Positions 44,188 to 52,526 of a stretch of 64,000 nt of DNA are shown here, in pieces (the first letter of the stretch is position 1; each line of letters begins with the position of its first letter). The notes beneath the pieces were generated by a model, which worked only from the letters and a program-made list of their open reading frames with translations, ran no database searches and was not told where the DNA came from. Source of the stretch: Rhodovulum sp. Lineage in GTDB: Bacteria; Pseudomonadota; Alphaproteobacteria; Rhodobacterales; Rhodobacteraceae. Location of the stretch: NCBI GenBank assembly GCA_020637615.1, contig JACKKC010000001.1, positions 1 through 64,000 of the forward strand, written 5' to 3'. A program made the translations under genes and the position numbers.

Positions 44188-45732
44188 ATCGACGATGGCG
44201 GGTCGCTTCCGGCGCTCGACATCGACCTGCTGCGCACCTTCGCGCTGGTCGCGGAGAACGAGAGCGTTGCGCAGGCCGCCGAGCTCGTCGACCGGCCGCA
44301 GGCATCGGTCGCGTCGCAGGTGGAGCGGCTGGAATCCCTCGTCGGCCGCCGCCTGCTCGATCGCGGCAGCGGCGGTCTCGTGCAGCTGACGCCGGAGGGC
44401 CGGTCCCTCCTCCGGCCGGCGCGCGAACTCCTGTCCATGAGCGACGACATCGTCGCCTCGTTTCGTGCCCGGCCGCAGGCCGACGAAACCGGCGCCGGAG
44501 GATCGGACCGACAGCGGTCCGAACTTTCGGAGACGCGAGGATCCCCGTGGGACCGCCCGTCTCTCGCTGTCCTGCCCTTCCGGAACATGAGCGACGACCC
44601 GCGCCAGGAGTATTTCTCCGACGGGATGGTCGAGGATATCGTGGCGGCGCTGTCGCGGATCAGCTGGTTGCGCGTGACGGCGTACAGCTCCGGTCTCGTC
44701 TACAAGAACAGGGCCGTGGATCCGCGCCAGGCGGGCCGGGAGCTCGGCGTGCGCTATCTCCTGCAGGGCGGGGTGCGCCGGTCCGGGAGCCGGGTGCGCA
44801 TCACGGCGCACCTGCTCGACGCCGAATCGGGAACGCATCTTTGGGCCGACAAGTACGACAGCTCCCTCGAGGATGTCTTCGATCTGCAGGACCATATCGC
44901 CGATCGCGTCGCGGCCGTGGTCGAGCCGAGCCTGCGGCGGTCCGAGATCGAACGGTCCCGAGGGAAGCCCACCGAGAGCCTCGGTGCCTACGATCTCTAT
45001 CTGCGGGCGTTGCCGCATATCGCCGCGCGCATGCCGGACGAGGCCAGGAAGGCCCTTCCCCTCCTGCGGCAGGCGCTCGAGCTCGACCCCGACTACATTG
45101 CCGCGCAGGCACTGACCGCATGGTGCCACGAGCTCTGCTTCACCCGCGGCGGCTTCGACGAATCCGACCGGAGCGCCGCGCTCATGCACGCCCGGGCGAT
45201 CATCGCCAGCGACACCGACGACGGGACCGCGCTCGCGATCTCGGGATTCGTGATGACGCTCCTGACGACGGAAAGCGATGCGGCCCTGCATGCCATCGAG
45301 CGCGGAATATCGCTCAACCCGGCGAGCGCCACGGCACATTTCCTCGCCGCGCAGGGAAACGGGCTGGCCGGGCGCCCCGAGCCGGCCAAGCGCTACGCCC
45401 AGCGCGCGCTCCTGCTGAGCCCCTATGACACGCTGGCTTTCGAAGCGCATCTCGCCCTCGGCGAATCCGCGCTCGTCGAGGGCCGCTACGATGACGCCGT
45501 TTCGTCGTTCGCCGCGGCTGCCCGGTCGAAGCCGGGCTTCAGCACGGCGCATTTCTTTCAGGCGATCGCCCTGACCCTGGCGGGCCGGCCCGAACTCGCC
45601 GGGCGGCGGGCCGCACAGGGGTTCCAGCTCGAACCCGGATTCCGGTCCCGCATGTTCCATGAGCTGGGTCTGCCGGAACCGCTCTCCGAGCGGTTCACGG
45701 ATGGGGCGCGTCTTCTCGGCTTGCCGGAATAG
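43882..45732 (+). CDS. Regulator with two HTH domains: OmpR-type winged helix plus LysR-type HTH, TolB-like and TPR
   Basis: A 616-residue protein. Residues 1-100 are an OmpR/PhoB winged helix (VVSKDELVEAVWQGRIISDA, RTAHGRGFRFVGAL). Residues 112-195 are a complete LysR-type HTH (LDIDLLRTFALVAENESVAQ; ASQVERLESLVGRRLLDRG; LTPEGRSLLRPARELL). Residues 226-335 are TolB-like (LAVLPFRNMSDD); the rest TPR-like repeats (ALELDPDYIAAQ, LNPASATAHFLAAQG). Such a fusion of two unrelated DNA-binding domains is unusual. It starts with GTG and has no ribosome site. Divergent from the module B OsmC gene, it is its likely regulator. Confidence 0.85.
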   Translation: MRFVFDSFVIDSAARELVASGTPVRIEPKVLDLILHLIGARDRVVSKDELVEAVWQGRIISDAAISSAISAARRALGDDGQEQRYIRTAHGRGFRFVGALVEIDDGGSLPALDIDLLRTFALVAENESVAQAAELVDRPQASVASQVERLESLVGRRLLDRGSGGLVQLTPEGRSLLRPARELLSMSDDIVASFRARPQADETGAGGSDRQRSELSETRGSPWDRPSLAVLPFRNMSDDPRQEYFSDGMVEDIVAALSRISWLRVTAYSSGLVYKNRAVDPRQAGRELGVRYLLQGGVRRSGSRVRITAHLLDAESGTHLWADKYDSSLEDVFDLQDHIADRVAAVVEPSLRRSEIERSRGKPTESLGAYDLYLRALPHIAARMPDEARKALPLLRQALELDPDYIAAQALTAWCHELCFTRGGFDESDRSAALMHARAIIASDTDDGTALAISGFVMTLLTTESDAALHAIERGISLNPASATAHFLAAQGNGLAGRPEPAKRYAQRALLLSPYDTLAFEAHLALGESALVEGRYDDAVSSFAAAARSKPGFSTAHFFQAIALTLAGRPELAGRRAAQGFQLEPGFRSRMFHELGLPEPLSERFTDGARLLGLPE

Positions 45733-45827
45733 GCGGCCCGTCCGTGCCCCCGTCCGGTTTCCGGGTGCAGCGGGCGGCCGGCGATCGCGCGCGCGGGATC
45801 CGGCGCGATCTCGAGCGTCCTCGCGGT

Positions 45828-46181
45828 CGATCTGAAACCGTGTGAAAGCCGCCGGGACTGCGGTAATGTCTCGGCGTGAGATACGTCTTCGACTCCTTCG
45901 TCCTCGATGGTGCGACGCGCGAGCTGGTCGCCTCCGGCACGCCTGTGCGGATCGAGCCGAAGGTGCTCGACCTCATCCTTCACCTGATCGGCGCGCGGGA
46001 CCGCGTGGTCTCGAAGGACGAGCTGGTCGAGGCGGTCTGGCAGGGCCGCATCATCTCCGACGCGGCCATCTCCAGCGCCATCAGCGCGGCGCGGCGGGCG
46101 CTCGGCGACGACGGACAGGAACAGCGCTACCTCAGGACCGTGCACGGGCGCGGCTTCCGCTTCGTCGGCGCGCTCGTGGAA
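45828..46181 (+). repeat. Direct repeat copy 2 (promoter plus winged-helix segment)
   Basis: Second copy of the repeat at 43834-44187, covering the promoter and the first ~102 codons of the winged-helix/hydrolase gene. Similarity stops where the two proteins switch to unrelated downstream domains. Confidence 0.85.
45841..45869 (+). promoter_or_regulatory. Predicted leaderless promoter of the winged-helix/hydrolase gene
   Basis: TGTGAA (45841-45846), 17-base spacer and TAATGT (45864-45869), again ending six bases before the GTG start. Conserved with the promoter at 43847-43875; no Shine-Dalgarno sequence. Confidence 0.55.
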
Positions 46182-47069
46182 ACCGCCTCGGAGGCCCCGG
46201 CGCCGGGCGGCGCACCCGCCGCCAGGGTGCCGCTGCGCCAGGAGATCCGCTATTGCCGCAGCCCCGACGGCACCCGTATCGCCTATGCCACGGCGGGCTC
46301 GGGCCCCCCGCTCGTCAAGGCGGCGAACTGGCTCCATCACCTGGATTTCGACTGGGAAAGCCCGGTCTGGCGGCACATGTTCGAGGCGCTGACGCGGCGC
46401 CACACCCTGCTGCGCTACGACGGCAGGGGCATGGGGCTCTCCGCATGGGACGTGACCGACTTCAGTCTCGAGCGCCAGATCGAGGATCTCGAAACCGTGG
46501 TGGAGCAGGCCGGATTCGAGCGCTTCGCGATGATGGGGCTCTCCCAGGGTTGCGCGAAGGCGATCCACTACGCGGTGCGGCACCCCGAAAGGGTCACCCG
46601 GCTCGTGCTGCTGGGGGGCTATGCCCGCGGCTGGAAGCGCCGGGACAATCCGGACGGCTCGGTGCTGCGGCGTGCCGCGATCGAGATGATCCGCGTCGGC
46701 TGGGGCGGGACCAATCCCGCGGTGCGGCAGCTCTTCACCGCCCTCTACATGCCCGACGCTCCGGCGGAGAGCCAGCAATGGTTCTCCGACCTGCAGCGCA
46801 AGACGACCTCCGCCGAGAACGCGGCGGCGATCCTCGAAGCCCATGGCGATGTCGATATCCGGGACCTGCTCGGGAAGGTGGCGGTGCCGACGCTGGTCAT
46901 CCATTCGCGGCATGACGCGGGCGTGCCCTTCGATCAGGGGCAGGAGCTTGCGGTGGGCATCCCCGGGGCGCGCTTCGCGGTCCTCGACACGAACAATCAC
47001 ATCCTTCCCGCAACCGATCAGGCCTGGGACCGGTGCTCAGGCCTGATCGAGGAATTCCTCGCCGAATAG
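45876..47069 (+). CDS. Winged-helix DNA-binding domain fused to an alpha/beta hydrolase
   Basis: A 397-residue protein. Residues 1-102 are nearly identical to the winged helix of the gene at 43882. After a Pro/Ala linker, an alpha/beta hydrolase (IRYCRSPDGTRIAYATAGSG) extends to the end. The triad is S223 (GLSQGCA), Asp in HSRHDAGVPF (about 345) and His in TNNHILP (about 378); oxyanion region NWLHHLDFDW. The hydrolase could act as a ligand-sensing or ligand-destroying input domain. GTG start, predicted leaderless. Similar fusions are known in proteobacteria, with role mostly unstudied. Confidence 0.85.
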   Translation: MRYVFDSFVLDGATRELVASGTPVRIEPKVLDLILHLIGARDRVVSKDELVEAVWQGRIISDAAISSAISAARRALGDDGQEQRYLRTVHGRGFRFVGALVETASEAPAPGGAPAARVPLRQEIRYCRSPDGTRIAYATAGSGPPLVKAANWLHHLDFDWESPVWRHMFEALTRRHTLLRYDGRGMGLSAWDVTDFSLERQIEDLETVVEQAGFERFAMMGLSQGCAKAIHYAVRHPERVTRLVLLGGYARGWKRRDNPDGSVLRRAAIEMIRVGWGGTNPAVRQLFTALYMPDAPAESQQWFSDLQRKTTSAENAAAILEAHGDVDIRDLLGKVAVPTLVIHSRHDAGVPFDQGQELAVGIPGARFAVLDTNNHILPATDQAWDRCSGLIEEFLAE

Positions 47070-47072
47070 TCG

Positions 47073-47095
47073 AGGTCGGCCGCGAGGGCCGACCT
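47073..47095. terminator. Hairpin between convergent genes
   Basis: AGGTCGGCC (47073-47081) / GGCCGACCT (47087-47095), loop GCGAG, placed in the 36-base gap between the winged-helix/hydrolase gene and the TRAP large permease. Probably a two-way terminator; no T-tract on either side. Confidence 0.55.
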
Positions 47096-47105
47096 GCCGC
47101 CCGGG

Positions 47106-48701
47106 CTAGAGGAACACGGTCACGATCGGCGGGTAGATCAGCAGGACCGCCAGCGCCAGGAGCTGGATGCAGATGAAGGGGATGAACCCGGCGAAGATAT
47201 CCGTGAGCGAGATGTCGTCGGGCGCCACCGACTTCAGGTAGAAGGCCGCCGGGCCGAAGGGGGGCGAGAGGAAGCTGACCTGCATGTTCATGCAGAAGGT
47301 CACGCCGAACCAGATCGCCACCTTGTCGGGGGGAATATGCCCGAGCCAGCCGATCTGCTCGGGCGGCAGCTTCGCCACGATCGGCAGGAACACCGGCATG
47401 ATCAGGAGCACGATGCCCACCCAGTCCATGAACATCCCCATGACCAGGAAGATCAGCATCATCACGAAGATGATCCCCATCGCCGGAAGCTCCATGCCGA
47501 TGATGGCATTGGCGACATAGGTCGGTCCGCCGGCGAGCGTATAGGCCGCCGCCAGCGCCGCGGCGCCGATCGTCACCCAGATGATCGTGCCGGTGGACTT
47601 GAGCGTCCGGATCAGGCTGTCCCAGATGATCTCGAGCGTCATCTCGCGCCGGAGCAGCGAGATCACGAAGACCGCGACCACACCCATGCCGGCCGCCTCG
47701 GTGATCCCGGTGATGCCGCCGTAGATCGAGCCCAGCACCACGCCGATCACGATCAGCGGCGCGACGAGCCCCTTGCCGATGCTCCAGGCTTCCGCAGTCC
47801 GGCCGCGCCCGAAGACGAAGAGCATCAGCACCAGCGCAAGCACCAGGGTCCCGGCGATCCAAGGCAGGTCCGAGACCATGCCGAGCGGGATCGGATCGAC
47901 GTTCTCCAGGACCCGGTTCTGCCCGGTCACGGTCATGAACAGGTTCCGCAGCAGCAGCGCCGCGGCGCCGATGGCGACGATGATCGTCAGGAAGTCGAGG
48001 AAGAGGAGGCTCTTCTCGCCCGTGGAGGGATCGTCCGGCCGCGGTTCGGGCAGGGGCGCCTGGTCGGGGTAGAGGTTGGACCGGATCACGATGTAGAGCA
48101 CGTAGAACGAGGCCAGCATCAGGCCGGGCAGGAAGGCTGCGGTGAAGAGGGCCTGGATCGAGGTCTCGGTGATCAGCCCGTAGAAGATCAGCACGATCGA
48201 GGGCGGGATCATGGTGCCGAGGCTGCCCGAGGCGCAGATGGTGCCGACGGCGAATTTCCGGTTGTAGCCGAGCCGGAGCATCTGGGGCAGGGCGATCAGG
48301 CCGAGAAGCACGACCTCGCCGCCGATGATCCCCGACATCGCGGCCATGATCACCGCCATGATCGAGGTGACCAGCGCGATGCCGCCGCGCGTGCGGCTGA
48401 GCCAGAGGTTGAGCGAGGAATACATGTCCCGCGCGATGCCGGATCGCTCCAGCAACGCAGCCATGAATATGAACATCGGTATCGAGATGAGCACGTAATT
48501 GGTCATCTGCCGATAGATCGCCTGGCCGAGCACGTTCAGCGGGCCGCGTCCGAAGTCCCCGAAGAGCAGATCCGGGCCGAACTTCATCACCAGCGTCGCC
48601 ACGGCGAGAATGGCCGATGCGAAGCCCAGCGGCATGCCGATCGCCAGCAGCACGAACATCGCGATCAGCAGGATCAGGCTGAGGGTTCCGATATCAACCA
48701 T
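47106..48701 (-). CDS. dctM: TRAP transporter large permease (DctM-like)
   Basis: A 531-residue membrane protein with about twelve or more helices, the ion-coupled channel of a TRAP importer. It starts LSLILLIAMFVLLAIGMPLG; GEVVLLGLIALPQMLRLGYN and SGSLGTMIPPSIVLIFYG are family landmarks. Longer than typical DctM (about 425) because of a central insertion with a Pro-rich loop and extra helices (about 215-330). Its ATG overlaps dctQ by eight bases. Confidence 0.92.
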   Translation of the reverse strand: MVDIGTLSLILLIAMFVLLAIGMPLGFASAILAVATLVMKFGPDLLFGDFGRGPLNVLGQAIYRQMTNYVLISIPMFIFMAALLERSGIARDMYSSLNLWLSRTRGGIALVTSIMAVIMAAMSGIIGGEVVLLGLIALPQMLRLGYNRKFAVGTICASGSLGTMIPPSIVLIFYGLITETSIQALFTAAFLPGLMLASFYVLYIVIRSNLYPDQAPLPEPRPDDPSTGEKSLLFLDFLTIIVAIGAAALLLRNLFMTVTGQNRVLENVDPIPLGMVSDLPWIAGTLVLALVLMLFVFGRGRTAEAWSIGKGLVAPLIVIGVVLGSIYGGITGITEAAGMGVVAVFVISLLRREMTLEIIWDSLIRTLKSTGTIIWVTIGAAALAAAYTLAGGPTYVANAIIGMELPAMGIIFVMMLIFLVMGMFMDWVGIVLLIMPVFLPIVAKLPPEQIGWLGHIPPDKVAIWFGVTFCMNMQVSFLSPPFGPAAFYLKSVAPDDISLTDIFAGFIPFICIQLLALAVLLIYPPIVTVFL

Positions 48702-49512
48702 TGTCGTCGGCCCCCAGCGCCTTCTTGAGGTTTGCGATCTCGTGCTCGTCGATCTCGTCCGCGGCGGTGTGCAGTTCGGCCGCCTTGTTCCAGTCGGCGA
48801 TCAGGTTCGACAGCGCCTGCAGGGCAACGAGCCCGATGATCACCAGGATGCCGGCCTTGATCGTGGAGGGGATGGGCGGATCCCAGGCGGTGCCGAAGGT
48901 CTCCATGCGCAGGAGCTTGTCGCGGACCTCGTCGTAGCCGCCCCAGAGCAGCGCGATGAAGAACGCCCAGATCAGCACGACGGTGATCGTGTCGGCGGCC
49001 TTCTGTCCCCAGCGCGGCATCATGTCGTAGATGGTGTAGATGCGGATATGGCTGCGCTGCTGCATCGAGTAGAGCCCGGCGAGCAGGAAGACGAAGCCGG
49101 CGAGCCAGAGCGACAGCTCGTTGGCCCAGAGCGTGGGCTTGGCGAAGAGATAGCGCGCGACGACCTCGTAGAACATGACGCCGACGATGACGACGATCGC
49201 GATCATCGCGAGCCGGCTGAGGATCAGCGACAGGATGTCCATGGGACCCGTGGGCGCGATCTCGATCGCGCCCTTGGTGTCGGAGAGATAGACGCTGGCG
49301 ACGAGGCTGGCGGCGAGCAGCAGCCAGAGCATCAGCTTCACCAGGACGTTGTCGCCGGGCCTGAGGATCGCGGACATGTCGACGCCGCTGCCCAGGAACA
49401 GGCTCCCGACCGCGAGCCACAGCCCCACCAGGACGAGGGCGGCCACCAGCACGATCATCAAGACACGCATGGGACGCCGCAGCGCTCCCAGCCAGAGGCT
49501 CTGAGTCTCCAT
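48694..49512 (-). CDS. dctQ: TRAP transporter small permease (DctQ-like)
   Basis: A 272-residue membrane protein. The DctQ core (MFYEVVARYLFAKPTLWANE, then LSLWLAGFVFLLAGLYSMQQ and RSHIRI) is preceded by about 90 residues with two additional helices, and it is longer than the usual 160-200 residues. It is separated from the binding-protein gene by a strong terminator. Confidence 0.9.
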   Translation of the reverse strand: METQSLWLGALRRPMRVLMIVLVAALVLVGLWLAVGSLFLGSGVDMSAILRPGDNVLVKLMLWLLLAASLVASVYLSDTKGAIEIAPTGPMDILSLILSRLAMIAIVVIVGVMFYEVVARYLFAKPTLWANELSLWLAGFVFLLAGLYSMQQRSHIRIYTIYDMMPRWGQKAADTITVVLIWAFFIALLWGGYDEVRDKLLRMETFGTAWDPPIPSTIKAGILVIIGLVALQALSNLIADWNKAAELHTAADEIDEHEIANLKKALGADDNG

Positions 49513-49550
49513 CAGCCCACCCCCCTCGGTGCGTTCGAAATTCGAAGGAT

Positions 49551-49581
49551 AAAAAAAGGGGCGGGCCGCGACGGCCCGCCC
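49551..49581 (-). terminator. Intrinsic terminator between dctP and dctQ
   Basis: On the minus strand a 9-bp GC stem (49573-49581 with 49559-49567, loop 49568-49572) is followed by a U7 tract (A7 at 49551-49557). This is the best rho-independent terminator in the window. It lies inside the operon, so readthrough would give less permease than binding protein. Confidence 0.88.
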
Positions 49582-49613
49582 GCTGCCTCAAGCCGTGATC
49601 GGCGGCACCGCGA

Positions 49614-50627
49614 TCACTCGGGGATGATTCCGATCGATTTCAGATAGGCGGTGTGGCTTTCCACCAGTTCCATCGCTTCCGGCGTGGTGGCGAATTCCGG
49701 CCAGGTCTCGATCGCCGCGGCGCGGAAGGCCGCGCGGTCCTCCGGCGACCAGTCCCAGAGGTTGACGCCGGCTTCCTTCAGCGCGGTCGCCGCCTCGGCG
49801 TTCGCCTTGGCCGAGGTCAGCGCCTGCTCCAGGCCGAGCTTCTCCATCGCGACCTTGATGATGCGCTGGTGGTTCTCCGGCATCGCGTCCCAGACCGCCT
49901 TGTTGCAGGCGAGATGGTCCGAGGGCATCGAGTGGAAGCCGGGGTAGGTGGCGTTCCGGGCGATGTCGTAGAGGCCCATGCCCTGGTTGTTGGCGAGGAT
50001 CGAGGCATCGGCGCCGTCGATGATGCCGGATTCGAGCGCCGTGAAGACCTCGGTGAAGTCCATCACGATCGGCTTGGCGCCGAGCTTCTCGAAGATCTTG
50101 GTCTCCATGCCGGGAGGCGAGCGGAACTTCCATTCCTGGATGTCGGCGACGCCTGCGATCGGCTTGGTCGAGGCCAGCGATTCCTGGCCGACGACCCACC
50201 AGCCGATCAGCTCCATGCCGTATTTGTTGTAGAGCTTCTGCGCGACCTCCATGCCGCCGCCGGCATAGAGCCAGCCGAGCTGCTGGAACGGGGTGTCGTA
50301 GCCGCCCATGATGTCGCCGACGAACTGGAAGGCCGGGTCCTTGCCGGTCTGATAGGCCCCGCCGGTCATGTCGCAGTCGAGGATTCCGTTGGCAGCCGCG
50401 TCGAAGGTCTCGACCGAGGCGACCACGGAGGAGGAATAGAACATCTCGATGGTGATCTCGCCGTTCGACATGGTCTGGACGTCGTCGACGAACTGCGCCG
50501 CGTTCTTGCCCGAGATCGTCTCCGGCCCGTAATGCGTCTGGATCCGCAGGTGTGTCTCCTGGGCCAGCGACGGCATGGCGGTGAGCGCCAGAACCGCCGA
50601 AGTGGCGAGCAGGGCTTTGAGCTTCAT
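49614..50627 (-). CDS. dctP: TRAP transporter substrate-binding protein (DctP-like)
   Basis: A 337-residue periplasmic protein with a signal peptide (LKALLATSAVLALTAMPSLA, mature from QETHLRIQTHYGPE). The helix-hinge segments WKFRSPPGMETKIFEKLGA and VFTALESGIIDGADAS are typical of DctP/TAXI-type TRAP receptors of the C4-dicarboxylate/sugar-acid group; the Arg in FRSPPG contacts the ligand carboxylate. Divergent from a GntR regulator. Neighbouring idonate/gluconate-type genes suggest a sugar acid ligand. Confidence 0.9.
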   Translation of the reverse strand: MKLKALLATSAVLALTAMPSLAQETHLRIQTHYGPETISGKNAAQFVDDVQTMSNGEITIEMFYSSSVVASVETFDAAANGILDCDMTGGAYQTGKDPAFQFVGDIMGGYDTPFQQLGWLYAGGGMEVAQKLYNKYGMELIGWWVVGQESLASTKPIAGVADIQEWKFRSPPGMETKIFEKLGAKPIVMDFTEVFTALESGIIDGADASILANNQGMGLYDIARNATYPGFHSMPSDHLACNKAVWDAMPENHQRIIKVAMEKLGLEQALTSAKANAEAATALKEAGVNLWDWSPEDRAAFRAAAIETWPEFATTPEAMELVESHTAYLKSIGIIPE

Positions 50628-50742
50628 CGTGATCTTCCTCCCTTTGCGGCCCTTCGGCCATTTGCCGTCGCGTGCCGGGGCCGCGGCGGACGGGTCACTT
50701 CCCGCGCGACGCTACCGAATTCCGGGTCGACAATCAATCAAT

Positions 50743-50756
50743 TTTGGTATACCAAA
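50743..50756. promoter_or_regulatory. GntR operator TTTGGTATACCAAA
   Basis: A perfect 14-bp palindrome with TGGT/ACCA half sites in the 167-base divergent region between dctP and the GntR gene, 38 bases before the GntR ATG. A textbook FCD-type site; control of both directions is inferred. Confidence 0.75.
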
Positions 50757-50794
50757 TGGTGGGGCGCCGATCGCGCGCCCGAGGAGCCGCCCCG

Positions 50795-51469
50795 ATGGTG
50801 GATGCGAACCTGGCAACGGAGATCGCCGCTCGGCTTCGACGCGACATCCTGCGCGGGGAGCTGCTCCCCGGCGCGAAGGTCAAGGAGCGCGACAATGCCG
50901 AAGGGCTGGGGGTCAGCCGGACACCCATGCGCGAGGCGATCCGCATCCTGGCCACCGAAGGGCTGATCGTCCTCGCGCCGTCGCGGAGCCCCCGGGTCGC
51001 GGATCCCACGTTCCAGGAACTCTCCGACCAGCTCCTGGTCCTGCGGACGCTCGAGGTGCTCTCGGCGGAGCTCGCATGCAGCCGCGCGACGGAAGACGAT
51101 CTCGCCCGCATCCACGACCTCAGCGACCAGATGGCGGATCTCTACGAGACGGGCGATTCGCTCGATCTCTTCGAGGTGGACATGGCCTTCCACACCGCCA
51201 TCGCCGATGCGTCGCACAACGATTCCCTCGCCGAGACGCATCACGCCTTCCTCTCGCGGCTCTGGCGCGCCCGCTACCTCGCCGCCCGGCAATGGCGCAA
51301 CCGCTCCCGCGCCCGCGCCGACCACGACGCGATCGTCGCAGCACTCATGGTCCGCGACGTCGCCGCCGTGCGCGCCGCCCTCGAGACCCACCTCGGACGC
51401 CTGGCCGACGACATCCGCCCGATCATCGAGGACGAGCGGGGCGCCGCCGCCAAGGGGATGAGAAACTGA
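50795..51469 (+). CDS. GntR-family regulator with FCD domain
   Basis: A 224-residue regulator. The winged helix spans about 8-72 (LRRDILRGELLPGAKVKERD; GVSRTPMREAIRILATEG), then an FCD domain with its metal/ligand residues (DMAFHTAIADAS, THLGRLADDI). The ATG at 50795 follows GAGGAG and avoids reading through the operator. Divergent from the TRAP operon, with the 2-hydroxyacid dehydrogenase gene downstream. Confidence 0.9.
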   Translation: MVDANLATEIAARLRRDILRGELLPGAKVKERDNAEGLGVSRTPMREAIRILATEGLIVLAPSRSPRVADPTFQELSDQLLVLRTLEVLSAELACSRATEDDLARIHDLSDQMADLYETGDSLDLFEVDMAFHTAIADASHNDSLAETHHAFLSRLWRARYLAARQWRNRSRARADHDAIVAALMVRDVAAVRAALETHLGRLADDIRPIIEDERGAAAKGMRN

Positions 51470-51524
51470 AGGCCATCGCGTTCCGGAGCCTCGGAACCGG
51501 CGGCGTCCCACCGACGGAGTGACC

Positions 51525-52487
51525 ATGCGGATCGTGTTCCACGGGAGCAATGCGGCGAGCTTCGCGCCGGGTTTCGCCGGTCTGCTGGAGGTGCCGCACG
51601 AGATCGCCCTGCTCTCGGACGGCCTCGACGCCCCCGGCGAGACCGAGGCCTATGCCGCGGCCGAGGTCGTGGTCGGCATCCGGCTCAGCGAGGCGCAGCC
51701 CCGGCTCTCGGCGCGGCTCTTCCAGGTCGCCGGCGCCGGCACCGATGCCGTGGACACCGCGCTGCTTCCCGCCGGCTGCGCGCTCTGCAACGTCTACGGG
51801 CACGAGCCCGCCATCGCCGAATACGTCATGGCGGCGCTTCTGGCGCGACACGTGCCGCTCGCCGCCGCGGACCGGCAGCTCCGCCGCGGCGACTGGCACC
51901 ACTGGGCCGGCAACCCGGCCGGCCTTCGCGGCGAGATCGGGGGCGAGACCCTCGGGATCCTCGGCTTCGGCCATATCGGCCGGGCGGTCGCCGCCCGCGC
52001 CGCGGCCTTCGGGATGCGCGTCGAGGTGGCCAACCGCTCGCCGGTCGAGGCCGCGAGCCTGGCACGGGCCTGGCCGCTGGACCGCCTGGCCGAGATGGCC
52101 GCGGGCCTCGATGTGCTGCTGAACACGCTGCCCCTGACCGGAGAGACCCGCGGCCTGATTGGCGCGGAGGTCCTCGCCGCGCTGCCCTCCCGGGCCATCG
52201 TCATGAACGTCGGGCGTGGGCCGGTGATCGACGAGCGGGCGCTCTACGACGCGCTCCGCGACGGGCGCATCGCCGGCGCGGTCATCGACACCTGGTACGT
52301 CTATCCCGACGCCGCGACCCCCGCGCCCCTGCCGTCCGCCCTGCCGTTCCACGAATTGCCGAACGTGGTGATGACCCCGCATATGTCGGGCTGGACCCAA
52401 GGCACCATCGACCGCCGCCGCGCCGCCATGGCCGAGAACGTGAACCGCCTCGCCCGCGGCGCGCCCCTGCTCGATCGCCTGCGCTGA
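51525..52487 (+). CDS. D-2-hydroxyacid dehydrogenase (NAD-binding)
   Basis: A 320-residue dehydrogenase acting on 2-hydroxy/2-keto acids such as glyoxylate or hydroxypyruvate. The NAD motif is LGILGFGHIGRAVAARA, followed by NVGRGPVIDERALYDAL with the substrate Arg region. The His near the end is in MTPHMSGWT, where the family has a catalytic His. ATG at 51525 has GGAG at six bases; the GTG at 51519 is an alternative. Overlap-free but close to the GntR gene, so cotranscription is likely. Confidence 0.87.
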   Translation: MRIVFHGSNAASFAPGFAGLLEVPHEIALLSDGLDAPGETEAYAAAEVVVGIRLSEAQPRLSARLFQVAGAGTDAVDTALLPAGCALCNVYGHEPAIAEYVMAALLARHVPLAAADRQLRRGDWHHWAGNPAGLRGEIGGETLGILGFGHIGRAVAARAAAFGMRVEVANRSPVEAASLARAWPLDRLAEMAAGLDVLLNTLPLTGETRGLIGAEVLAALPSRAIVMNVGRGPVIDERALYDALRDGRIAGAVIDTWYVYPDAATPAPLPSALPFHELPNVVMTPHMSGWTQGTIDRRRAAMAENVNRLARGAPLLDRLR

Positions 52488-52526
52488 GCCGCGGCGCCTC
52501 GATGCCCGCGGGACGCCCCGGCGGCC

